Source: Planctomycetota bacterium
GTDB taxonomy: Bacteria; Planctomycetota; UBA1135; GCA-002686595
Direction: 5' to 3'
Assembly (NCBI GenBank): GCA_016220035.1
Contig: JACRIO010000177.1
Coordinates: forward strand, 1 to 33,546
Length of the DNA: 33,546 bases
Both the position numbers and the translations under genes were made by a program. Numbering within the stretch: the first letter of the stretch is position 1; each line of letters starts with the position of its first letter. The notes under the pieces were generated by a model. The model was not told the DNA's origin, did no database searches, and saw only the letters and a list, made by a program, of their open reading frames with translations. Positions 16,094-23,632 of this stretch are shown piece by piece.

Positions 16094-18706
16094 CTACTGG
16101 ATCGTGATCGACAGCCCATCGCTCGCCGCGAATGGCCCCGGGCCAGTGCATGGCGAGGTGTGCGGGAAAGCAGCTTGCACCACGAAATCGCGCCCGGTCG
16201 TGCCGGGCGGCAGCGGGAGTGTGATCTCGGCGTAGCCGGCTGCATCCGTGACGATCGGCAGACGCGAGTACGACGCGGTCGTGTCCACCCACACGCCGAC
16301 ACCCGCGATCCGGCGCGCGACGGGAGGATGGCGCGAGACGAGCATCCAGCCAACGGTGCTTGGCGGAGCTCCGCTGCAGTACAGGCCGAAGGAGCTAGAG
16401 CCTGCCTGAGGTGACCCTGTCGCTCCGAGCGCGAGCGCACCGAGGCATCCATCCGTGGAGCTTCCGATGCGCTGCACGCCCTGAGGGAGGAGGTCCAGCC
16501 TCGCGATCAAGGCATCGCGCCCACCTCCGTTGAAAATCGGGTCGAAGACTTCGGGCGTCGTGGGGAAGCCGCCTGTCGTGAAGCCGCACACCGTGACGTT
16601 TCGATTCCGTCCCAAGGCGATCCCGCTCTGCCTCGAGATATCGTCCCCTGGACCGCCGAGCAGTGTGGAGTACTCCCTACGGGTGCCGAGCGGATTCAGT
16701 CTGGCGACCCACAGGTCACGATTGCCGTTGGGAGACGTGTCGAAGGCGCCGAGAGTTGTCGGAAACGTGGAACTCGTCTCGCCAACAACTGTCACCACCC
16801 CCGACGCGTCAACGGCTACACCTGTGGACGTGCACCCGATGCCCGGCGAGCCGAGGTAGCTGGAGAAAATGAGCCCGGTGCCAGTCGGATTGAGCTTTGT
16901 CACGACCGCGCAGCCCGACCAAGTCGTTCCCAACACGGGCGGCACGGGCTGGACCGTGCCAGGGGTCGTGGGGTAGTCCAACGATAGGCTCCCCCCGGAA
17001 ATGACGACGTTCCCGAGACTATCGATGTCTATATCGCTGACGAAGTCGTCTTGGGAGCCGCCGAGGTAGGTGGAAAACAACAGTGAGTTCCCTGTCGCGC
17101 CGAGGCAAGCTACGTAGATCTGCTCCGTTTCGAGGGGGTTGGACGGCTGCCATGTGGGTTGGAACGCACCCGGTGTGGTGGGGAACAAGACCCCTGCCTT
17201 TCCTGTCAAGTACACTTCTTCGTTCGGCCCAAGGCGCAGGGCTGTAACGTCATCGGCCCAGGGACCGCCAAGAAAAGTCGACCATTCGAGGTGAGATCCA
17301 TCGGGACTGATGCGAGTCACGGTGCCATCGTGCGCCCCCGGCGACTGGGGAAGAAAGGAGCCGGGTGTCGTGGGGAAGGTACCGCCGAAAGAGATCCCTC
17401 CCACTATGGCGGCGCCGGAGTCCGTCACGGAAACATCGTTTAGGATGTTCCCATTTGGCACCCCTTCCAGGTAGGTCGAGTAGACCAGGGTGTCTCCGAG
17501 TTCGGAGAGCTTGAATACGAAACCCGATGTGTAGCCGGCATTGCGCACCGAATCCATGGCCTGGGGCGTCGTGGGGAAGTCGGGTGATTGCGTCGCACCC
17601 ACGACTGTCGTGGTGCCATCGCGTCCGAGGGCGATCCGAGTGGTGTTCTCCAGATTCGAGCTCCCTCCTAGGATACTCGTGAACACGAGAGTGGAGGCCG
17701 TAGCATCCAGTCGCGAGACGAACAGGTTGGAGTCGTTCGGCGGAGCGTTGACGTACCCGCCCGGTGTCGTGGGGAAGCCAGGCCACCCTGCGTAGCCGCA
17801 CACGACGACGTTTCCAACTCCGTCCACGTCCACGTCCGTAGCTCCATCACCGACGCCGCCGAATACGGCGGCCGATCCCAGGTAGGTCGACCAGACCAAG
17901 CCGGGATCGATCGTGACTCCGCCAGTCGTGTGTTCTCCTAGGACGAATCCGAATCGGTCTTCCGCGAGGATACGATACTCACAGCGCACGGAGCGGACAG
18001 CCCCCGAAGCTCCAAGAGTGAACGTCGGGGGGCGAGCCTGAGTGATTGATCCCAGATCGGCGTCGAGAACGAGGGTCCCGTCTTGGTCGATGCACAAGGA
18101 CTTCATTCCCTCACATCGGATCACGACCCGGGGGATGTCGGCTGCCTGGGATGCGATCAAGTCGTACTTCGGTTGCCCGCCGTCGAGCGAGAGCACGAGG
18201 TCGATCCCCGGATAGAGTCCCTCATAGCGCACTCGGCTCCAAGCCGTGGCGCCGCTAACCCAACGCGAGGAGTCGTGCCCGATGAAGTAGTTGTAGATGC
18301 CGGGCAGCGGGTCCTCTCCGCGAATGACGGCTGCGGGCGAAGCCCCGAGGAAGGACAACTTCAGGAGCACGCTCGAGCCAGGATGTTCAGTCGTGCCTGC
18401 GCAGTGAAGCAAAAGCGCCTCAGGCTCGGCGCGAATGATCAGCCCCGCGTCGAATGCAACGAACCGTGCATTCGTCGCCCACTGGCCGCGGTTCTCGATG
18501 AAGCAAGGCCCCGCGGCTTTCGTGGGCTCGGAGGCTGCCCACACGTTGATGTGAAGGACCGAACAGGAACCAGCTAGGCAGGCCAGCCTGGTCCCCATGC
18601 GCACGGCGCCCCGTGCGATAGCTCGTGCCCCACCCAGGGGGCTTGGAGCTTTCTTCCAAGTCAATCGACTCGCGTCGTTCATTCGAAGGGATTCCTCGTC
18701 TTCCAT
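16094..18706 (-). CDS. Secreted SBBP-repeat beta-propeller protein
   Basis: A large exported protein of unknown role (870 aa from the longest start). It begins with a probable signal region ('CLAGSCSVLHINVWAAS'), followed by 'FIENRGQW', the hallmark of the DUF7948-type N-terminal domain. Seven copies of a 'FPTTPGxF' motif come next, each in an SBBP-type blade ('LGG...D..DI.ID..GNVVISG'), suggesting a seven-bladed propeller. The last ~120 residues, from 'GCLGALALG' to 'GLSITIQ', resemble a C-terminal module I associate with planctomycete secreted proteins. The start is uncertain: ATGs at 18706, 18682 (GAGG 11 nt upstream) and 18598 are possible, and I kept the longest. G+C is lower than in the ribosomal cluster. 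It diverges from the copper oxidase gene and may be expressed under related conditions; this is inference. Confidence 0.82.
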   Translation of the reverse strand: MEDEESLRMNDASRLTWKKAPSPLGGARAIARGAVRMGTRLACLAGSCSVLHINVWAASEPTKAAGPCFIENRGQWATNARFVAFDAGLIIRAEPEALLLHCAGTTEHPGSSVLLKLSFLGASPAAVIRGEDPLPGIYNYFIGHDSSRWVSGATAWSRVRYEGLYPGIDLVLSLDGGQPKYDLIASQAADIPRVVIRCEGMKSLCIDQDGTLVLDADLGSITQARPPTFTLGASGAVRSVRCEYRILAEDRFGFVLGEHTTGGVTIDPGLVWSTYLGSAAVFGGVGDGATDVDVDGVGNVVVCGYAGWPGFPTTPGGYVNAPPNDSNLFVSRLDATASTLVFTSILGGSSNLENTTRIALGRDGTTTVVGATQSPDFPTTPQAMDSVRNAGYTSGFVFKLSELGDTLVYSTYLEGVPNGNILNDVSVTDSGAAIVGGISFGGTFPTTPGSFLPQSPGAHDGTVTRISPDGSHLEWSTFLGGPWADDVTALRLGPNEEVYLTGKAGVLFPTTPGAFQPTWQPSNPLETEQIYVACLGATGNSLLFSTYLGGSQDDFVSDIDIDSLGNVVISGGSLSLDYPTTPGTVQPVPPVLGTTWSGCAVVTKLNPTGTGLIFSSYLGSPGIGCTSTGVAVDASGVVTVVGETSSTFPTTLGAFDTSPNGNRDLWVARLNPLGTRREYSTLLGGPGDDISRQSGIALGRNRNVTVCGFTTGGFPTTPEVFDPIFNGGGRDALIARLDLLPQGVQRIGSSTDGCLGALALGATGSPQAGSSSFGLYCSGAPPSTVGWMLVSRHPPVARRIAGVGVWVDTTASYSRLPIVTDAAGYAEITLPLPPGTTGRDFVVQAAFPHTSPCTGPGPFAASDGLSITIQ

Positions 18707-18973
18707 CGCCGAGCCAGTACGCCAGCCGAGAGTACCTTACCACTCCCTTCACCAGTCGGCACCGGGCTCGGGGGGGTGTTCGTCTCATTGTTGGGACGCC
18801 ACTCCAGAAACATGGGCACCCCGCCAGCCAAGTCCTTGCCGATGCCCCCTGCGGCCCTCTACACCTACGAATCGGAGGACGGGAACGGCGTGACCGGCCC
18901 CGTCCTGAACCGGAATGGGAGTTCAAGGACCAGGCGCGAGCGAGACTTTGCCGAGACGGTCGGAGCAGGGCAA
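18707..18973. other. Divergent gap between propeller protein and copper oxidase genes
   Basis: About 267 nt between two divergent starts. The + frame is open through much of it, but the translation has no recognisable domain and an odd composition, so I treat it as non-coding. Promoters for both genes are expected here, but I could not identify a convincing -35/-10 pair on either strand. Confidence 0.35.
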
Positions 18974-20908
18974 GTGCCGCTTGGCCGATGCCTAGATGCA
19001 CTCGCCGGTCGATCAAGGCCAGAACTCCGCAGTGCGGCCTACATGCTTGCCATACTGGTGGTTGCGTCCACTACCCTCGGCCAGACACCTCAACAACTAT
19101 CCGTTGGAGACTGGGAGGGGCCTTGGTCCTACGAGACCCAGATCTACCCCACAGGCTTGTTCTGTGCGGGCTACGACGAGTTTTCTCACGGTGCACTTCT
19201 ATCCGTCGGGGTCCACAAAGGAAGGGTCTTGATTTGGCGCCAGCACATCACCCCGGATCCGAACCCAAGCCTGCCGTGTATCGACGACAACTTCACGGAA
19301 ACATGGATCTTCAATCCAGGAAACCCGGCTCAGTTGATAAAGATCACACAGGCTATCGATTCGGACATCTTCTGTTCGGGACACTCCTTCGACAGTGAGG
19401 GGCGCCTGATTGTTGCTGGGGGATTCTTCGGCCCTGGCGGAATCCCGGCCCGCACCTATCGTTTCGATCCGACGAATTTGCCGATTGAGATTTCCGTCGG
19501 TGGTCAGCCTTTTGTACGCTTCGCTCCTTGGTCACGTTTGGATGACATGGCGATCAGGCGCTACTACCCGACCATTCTCCCGCTGATTAGTGAGTCGGTT
19601 CCAGCAGGATCGATGGCTTACGGAGGTGGTGGCCAACTCGTAATCGGCGGTCCGACCCTGACATCGGGACTGGATGGAAACGAATTGTGGGAACTGCACC
19701 CCTCAAGCACGAGCAGCTGGCTGGGCCCGGTTGCACCGCCCCTTGCGGCAATGCACCCAAACCATCTTGAGAACTACAGTTCATCCTCGATTGAGCGCTA
19801 CTCGCTCCACCCACCAACGAACCCTCCGACAGCGCTATTGGATTCGTATCCACGCGCGTTTCAGTTACAATCAGCAGGGCTGGGGATAGCACGTGGGCAG
19901 ATCGTAATCGCAGGAGATATCGATGCCGTGCCGGGATCGCCGGCATTGGGTCAGACGTTGAATGGAGATGCATGGGTTATCGTGCCCCGGTACGCAGGTG
20001 GACCGCCAGGTTGGCAATTCTGGCGCTACCCTGACTCGAGTCAAAACCGTCAATATGGAACAGCGGTTAGAATCGACCAACTACCGCTCGTGGGCACTCC
20101 GCGCAGAAACAGGGTTCTCGTGTTCGGTGGTGCTGGAACAGGGGGCGCGCTGAATACGGTGCAAGAATTGACCGCGGGCTCGGATCCGATATCCCGTACG
20201 CCGGCTAGTGCTTGGAACAGTGGCAAGGCTCCGATGCAATATGGGCGGTACTGGCCCAATGCGGTCCTGCTCCCGACGGGGAAAGTACTGCTTGTCGGGG
20301 GCCGCCAAACTCCTGGTCAGTCTGCATTCATCCCGGAACTGTACGATCCAGGGGACCTGCCCCAAGACAGTGGTTTCAGTATTCCACTTGTTCAAGCTAA
20401 CCCCGTTCAGGGTTTCGGGCTGCCTACACCCAGGCACTATCACTCGTTTGCACTCCTCCTTCAGGATGGCCGTGTGCTTGTCGCTGGTGGCGAACGGCCG
20501 CAGAGTCCGCCGGTGCCAAGCGAGTATTCGGCGGAAATGTATGTTCCTGCGTATCTGTACCAGCCATTCCGACCCTTGATCCAGGCTTGGCCTACGACCC
20601 CAATTGGCTTCGGGCCGGCAACCTTCCAGGTTACCGCAAAGCCAATGCTGGGCACGATCGACCGGGTCGTCATCATGCGTCCAGGATCTGTGACACACCA
20701 TTTCGATAGCGATCAACGTTATATCGAACTTGCGTTTACGCCCCAGCAGTCTCCGCCAGTTCCCGGCCAGAAGACGATTCTGACGGCGACAGCACCGGAC
20801 CCAGACCTTGCTCCTCCGGGCCACTACATGCTGTTCGTGATTGAGGCGGACCCGGGCAACCCGCAGAATCGCGTTCCCTCCGTCGCGCAGTTCGTCGAGT
20901 TCCAATAG
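18974..20908 (+). CDS. Secreted copper radical oxidase (galactose oxidase / glyoxal oxidase-like)
   Basis: Kelch-propeller oxidase with a C-terminal DUF1929 'Early set' domain (644 aa from GTG 18974). Enzymes of this family oxidise primary alcohols or aldehydes using one copper and a Cys-Tyr cross-linked radical, releasing H2O2. All expected ligands are visible by comparison with galactose oxidase: Cys134 in 'DIFCSGHSF', Tyr198 in 'RRYYPT', Tyr489-His490 in 'RHYHSFALLL' and His575 in 'GSVTHHFDSDQR'. 'YSAEMYVPAYLY' opens the DUF1929 domain. The substrate cannot be read from the sequence. The frame is open from 18776. I chose GTG 18974 because GGAG lies 8 nt upstream and it places a signal peptide ('AAYMLAILVVASTTLG') correctly; the upstream residues look non-coding. 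Base composition is much poorer in G+C than its neighbours (one sampled 60-nt line at 19321 is 48%), suggesting transfer. Confidence 0.85.
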   Translation: MPLGRCLDALAGRSRPELRSAAYMLAILVVASTTLGQTPQQLSVGDWEGPWSYETQIYPTGLFCAGYDEFSHGALLSVGVHKGRVLIWRQHITPDPNPSLPCIDDNFTETWIFNPGNPAQLIKITQAIDSDIFCSGHSFDSEGRLIVAGGFFGPGGIPARTYRFDPTNLPIEISVGGQPFVRFAPWSRLDDMAIRRYYPTILPLISESVPAGSMAYGGGGQLVIGGPTLTSGLDGNELWELHPSSTSSWLGPVAPPLAAMHPNHLENYSSSSIERYSLHPPTNPPTALLDSYPRAFQLQSAGLGIARGQIVIAGDIDAVPGSPALGQTLNGDAWVIVPRYAGGPPGWQFWRYPDSSQNRQYGTAVRIDQLPLVGTPRRNRVLVFGGAGTGGALNTVQELTAGSDPISRTPASAWNSGKAPMQYGRYWPNAVLLPTGKVLLVGGRQTPGQSAFIPELYDPGDLPQDSGFSIPLVQANPVQGFGLPTPRHYHSFALLLQDGRVLVAGGERPQSPPVPSEYSAEMYVPAYLYQPFRPLIQAWPTTPIGFGPATFQVTAKPMLGTIDRVVIMRPGSVTHHFDSDQRYIELAFTPQQSPPVPGQKTILTATAPDPDLAPPGHYMLFVIEADPGNPQNRVPSVAQFVEFQ

Positions 20909-20995
20909 GCGTGATCTGCACACACCATCGAATGTACAGGTCTGTTGTGCTCACCAGTGCGCTAGCAACTGGGCTCGCTGTTGCTCAGGCTGTAA

Positions 20996-23608
20996 TTGAC
21001 TAAGGTGGTTCGAATCCGTAATTCTCTTGCAGGCGCTCTGGGGCTGATAGTATGGCAAGCCGCCTCGGCCCAGTCCCTCCGCCCGCCGGCCACGCCGCTC
21101 GTCGTGCACGACCCGTACTTCTCGATCTGGTCGCGCGCCGACAAGGCCTACGAAGCGGACACGACGCACTGGACGGGCAGGCGGCAAGCCTTGGGCTGTC
21201 TCGTGCGCGTCGACGGCGTCACGCGGCGCATCCTCGGGACCGAGCCCGCCGACGTGCCGCCGCTCGAGCAGAAGGGCCGCACGGTCACGCCGACGCGGAC
21301 CGTCTACACGTTCGCCGACGAGCACGTCCTGATCGCGCTCCAATTCTGCACGCCCGTCGTGCCCGCGGATCTCGACGTGTTCGCGCGGCCGGTGACCTAC
21401 GTGAGCTTCTCGGTGCGCTCTTTCGACAGCGCACCGCACCACGTCGAGGTGCAGTTCGAGGCGCTCGCCGAGATCGCGGTGAACGAGCCCACCCAGGTCG
21501 TCACGTGGGAGCGGGCGACGGCGCCGGGCCTCGTCGCGCTCCGCGCGGGCTCCTTCGAGCAGCCGGTGCTCGCGAAGCGCGGCGACGACCTGCGCATCGA
21601 CTGGGGCCGCCTCTACCTCGCCGCACGCGAGGACGACGTCGTCGCGGCGGCCTGCTGTTCCGCGGAGAAGGCGCGCGCTTCCTTCGTGAAGCGTGAAGCG
21701 CTGCCGCCGGACGAAACTCCCGCGCGGCGTGCGGCGAACGACGGCTCGCCGGCGCTCGTGATGCGCCTCGCGATCGACGCGGCGGGCCAGAACCCCGCGA
21801 AGCGCTCCCTCATGCTCGCCTACGACGACGAGTGGTCGATCCGCTACATGGACGCGGACCTGCGGCCGTTCTGGCGGCGCAAGGGCCTCGACGGGCCGGG
21901 ACTGATCGGTCTCGCTTCGCGCGAGCAGGACGCCGTCGAGGGCCGCGCGCGTTCGTTCGACACGGAATTCCAGACCGACCTCGCGAAGCTCGGCGGGAAC
22001 GAATGGGTGCAGCTCTGCGCGCTCGCGTATCGGCAGGCGATGGGCGGGTGCAAGCTCGCGGCCGACGTGCACGGGATGCCGCTCCTGTTCCCGAAGGAGT
22101 GCTTCTCGAACGGCTGTGTTTCGACCGTCGACGTCCTCTACCCGATGGCCCCGCTCTTCCTGTGCACGAGCACCGCGCTCGCGCGCGCGATGCTCGTACC
22201 CGTGCTCGACTACGCCGCGTCCCCGCGCTGGCGGTTCCCGTTCGCTCCGCACGACCTCGGCACGTATCCGCACGCGACGGGGCAGGTCTACGGCGGCGGC
22301 GAGAGCGGCGAAGCGAACCAGATGCCGGTCGAGGAGTCGGCCAACCTGATCCTGCTCGTCGCGGCGCTCGCGGAGGTCGAGGAGCACGCGCGCTTCGCCG
22401 AACGGTACTGGCCGCTGCTCGCGCGCTGGGCGCGGTACCTCGAGGAGCACGGGCTCGATCCCGAGGACCAGCTCTGCACCGACGATTTCACGGGCCACCT
22501 CGCGCACAACGCGAACCTGTCGTGCAAGGCGATCCTCGCCCTGGGGGCGTGGAGCAAGCTCTGCGCGAAGCGCGGGCTCGCGGAGGAAGCGGTGCGCGTG
22601 CGCGGGGTCGCGGACGGCTTCGTGAAGGAGTGGGTGCGGCGCGCGGGCGGAGCGAACGGTGCGCCGACGAAGCTCGCGTTCGATCGCGAGGGGACCTGGA
22701 GCCAGAAGTACAACCTGGTGTGGGATCGCGTGCTCGACCTGCGGCTCTTCCCGCCGGAGATCGCGAAGCGCGAGCTCGCCTGGTACCGCGCGCACCAGAA
22801 CGCCTACGGGCTGCCGCTGGACTCGCGCGCGACCTTCACGAAGATCGACTGGGTGCACTGGTCCGCGTGCCTGACTGGCGATCGCGCGGATTTCGAGGCG
22901 CTCGTGAAGCCCATCCACCGCTTTGCGAGCGAGACGCCGGACCGGCTGCCGTTGTGCGACTGGTTCGAGACCCAGGACGCCAAGGCGGTGAACATGATCG
23001 CGCGGCCCGTGGTGGGCGGGATTTTCATGCGCCTTCTCTGTGAACCCGCGGACCGGCGTCGATGGGTGGCGATGGGCGCGCACGCGAACGAGGGCTGGGC
23101 GCCGATCCCGTTGCGCGAGTGGCGCGCGATCGTGCCCACCTCGGAGGCGGAGGGAGTGCCGTGGCGCGCGACCGAGCAGGAACCCGCCGCGAACTGGATG
23201 GAGCCGGGGTTCGATGACTCGGCATGGACGGGGGGCGCGGGCGGTTTCGGCACGGAGGGCACGCCCGGCGCGCGCGTGCGCTCGCCGTGGAGTTCGGGTG
23301 CGATCTGGCTGCGGCGCGAGTTCGAGCTCGCGAGCGCGATCGCGGGCGACGTCCAGCTCTCCATCCATCACGACGAGGACGCGGAAGTGTGGATCGACGG
23401 CGTGCTCGCGGCGCGCCTCGACGGTTCCACGACCGGCTACGTGCGCGCGCCGATCGCCGAGGGCGCCCGAGCGCGGCTCACACCGGGGAAGCACGTGCTC
23501 GCCGTGCACTGCCGGCAGAGCGGCGGGGGACAGTACGTGGACGCGGGGCTCGTCGAGGCCCTGGGGGCCGCGGGAGCCCCGGGATCAGCGGGGACCGCGC
23601 CGCGTTGA
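20996..23608 (+). CDS. Secreted glutaminase-family protein (DUF4964/DUF5127/DUF4965/DUF1793 architecture) with C-terminal beta-sandwich
   Basis: Large exported protein (870 aa). A signal peptide ('SLAGALGLIVWQAASAQ') is followed by 'TPLVVHDPYFSIWS' (DUF4964 start), a beta-sandwich region up to ~residue 270, then 'LMLAYDDEWSIRYMDADLRPFWRR' and 'NEWVQLCALAYRQAMGGCKL' (DUF4965). A helical domain with 'FPFAPHDLGTYPHATGQVYGGGESGEANQMPVEESAN' and 'DWFETQDAKAVNMIARPVVGG' (DUF1793) follows. This architecture is that of fungal GtaA-type glutaminases; activity here is unproven, and relatives may act on other substrates. Residues ~705-855 form an extra jelly-roll-like domain ('FDDSAWTGGAGGFG...IWLRREFEL'), like those on glycoside hydrolases. 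Start: TTG 20996 directly follows an in-frame stop; GTG 21005 is an alternative. Neither has a good Shine-Dalgarno. Confidence 0.8.
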   Translation: MTKVVRIRNSLAGALGLIVWQAASAQSLRPPATPLVVHDPYFSIWSRADKAYEADTTHWTGRRQALGCLVRVDGVTRRILGTEPADVPPLEQKGRTVTPTRTVYTFADEHVLIALQFCTPVVPADLDVFARPVTYVSFSVRSFDSAPHHVEVQFEALAEIAVNEPTQVVTWERATAPGLVALRAGSFEQPVLAKRGDDLRIDWGRLYLAAREDDVVAAACCSAEKARASFVKREALPPDETPARRAANDGSPALVMRLAIDAAGQNPAKRSLMLAYDDEWSIRYMDADLRPFWRRKGLDGPGLIGLASREQDAVEGRARSFDTEFQTDLAKLGGNEWVQLCALAYRQAMGGCKLAADVHGMPLLFPKECFSNGCVSTVDVLYPMAPLFLCTSTALARAMLVPVLDYAASPRWRFPFAPHDLGTYPHATGQVYGGGESGEANQMPVEESANLILLVAALAEVEEHARFAERYWPLLARWARYLEEHGLDPEDQLCTDDFTGHLAHNANLSCKAILALGAWSKLCAKRGLAEEAVRVRGVADGFVKEWVRRAGGANGAPTKLAFDREGTWSQKYNLVWDRVLDLRLFPPEIAKRELAWYRAHQNAYGLPLDSRATFTKIDWVHWSACLTGDRADFEALVKPIHRFASETPDRLPLCDWFETQDAKAVNMIARPVVGGIFMRLLCEPADRRRWVAMGAHANEGWAPIPLREWRAIVPTSEAEGVPWRATEQEPAANWMEPGFDDSAWTGGAGGFGTEGTPGARVRSPWSSGAIWLRREFELASAIAGDVQLSIHHDEDAEVWIDGVLAARLDGSTTGYVRAPIAEGARARLTPGKHVLAVHCRQSGGGQYVDAGLVEALGAAGAPGSAGTAPR

Positions 23609-23628
23609 GCTCGGCGCGCGAGCCGGGC
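23609..23628. terminator. Hairpin between convergent genes
   Basis: GCTCGGC (23609-23615) pairs with GCCGGGC (23622-23628), with one G-U and a 6-nt loop. It lies in the 24-nt space between the convergent stops of the glutaminase-family gene and dnaE. There is no U-tract on either side, so bidirectional termination is only a suggestion from position. Confidence 0.3.
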
Positions 23629-23632
23629 CGAC

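Noticed and set aside
16540-17790. Recurrent GTCGTGGGGAAG-like direct repeats, considered as a CRISPR or tandem array
   Set aside because: They are the codons of the FPTTP motif in successive SBBP blades, read on the minus strand, with irregular long spacing.
18776-18973. Upstream ATG extension of the copper oxidase
   Set aside because: It would bury the signal peptide at residue ~90 and encodes no recognisable domain; GTG 18974 has a Shine-Dalgarno-like GGAG.
20951-23509. An 852-codon open frame antisense to the glutaminase-family gene
   Set aside because: It is the Arg/His/Leu-rich mirror frame expected opposite a very G+C-rich gene; no domain is recognisable and the + strand protein has a signal peptide and family motifs.
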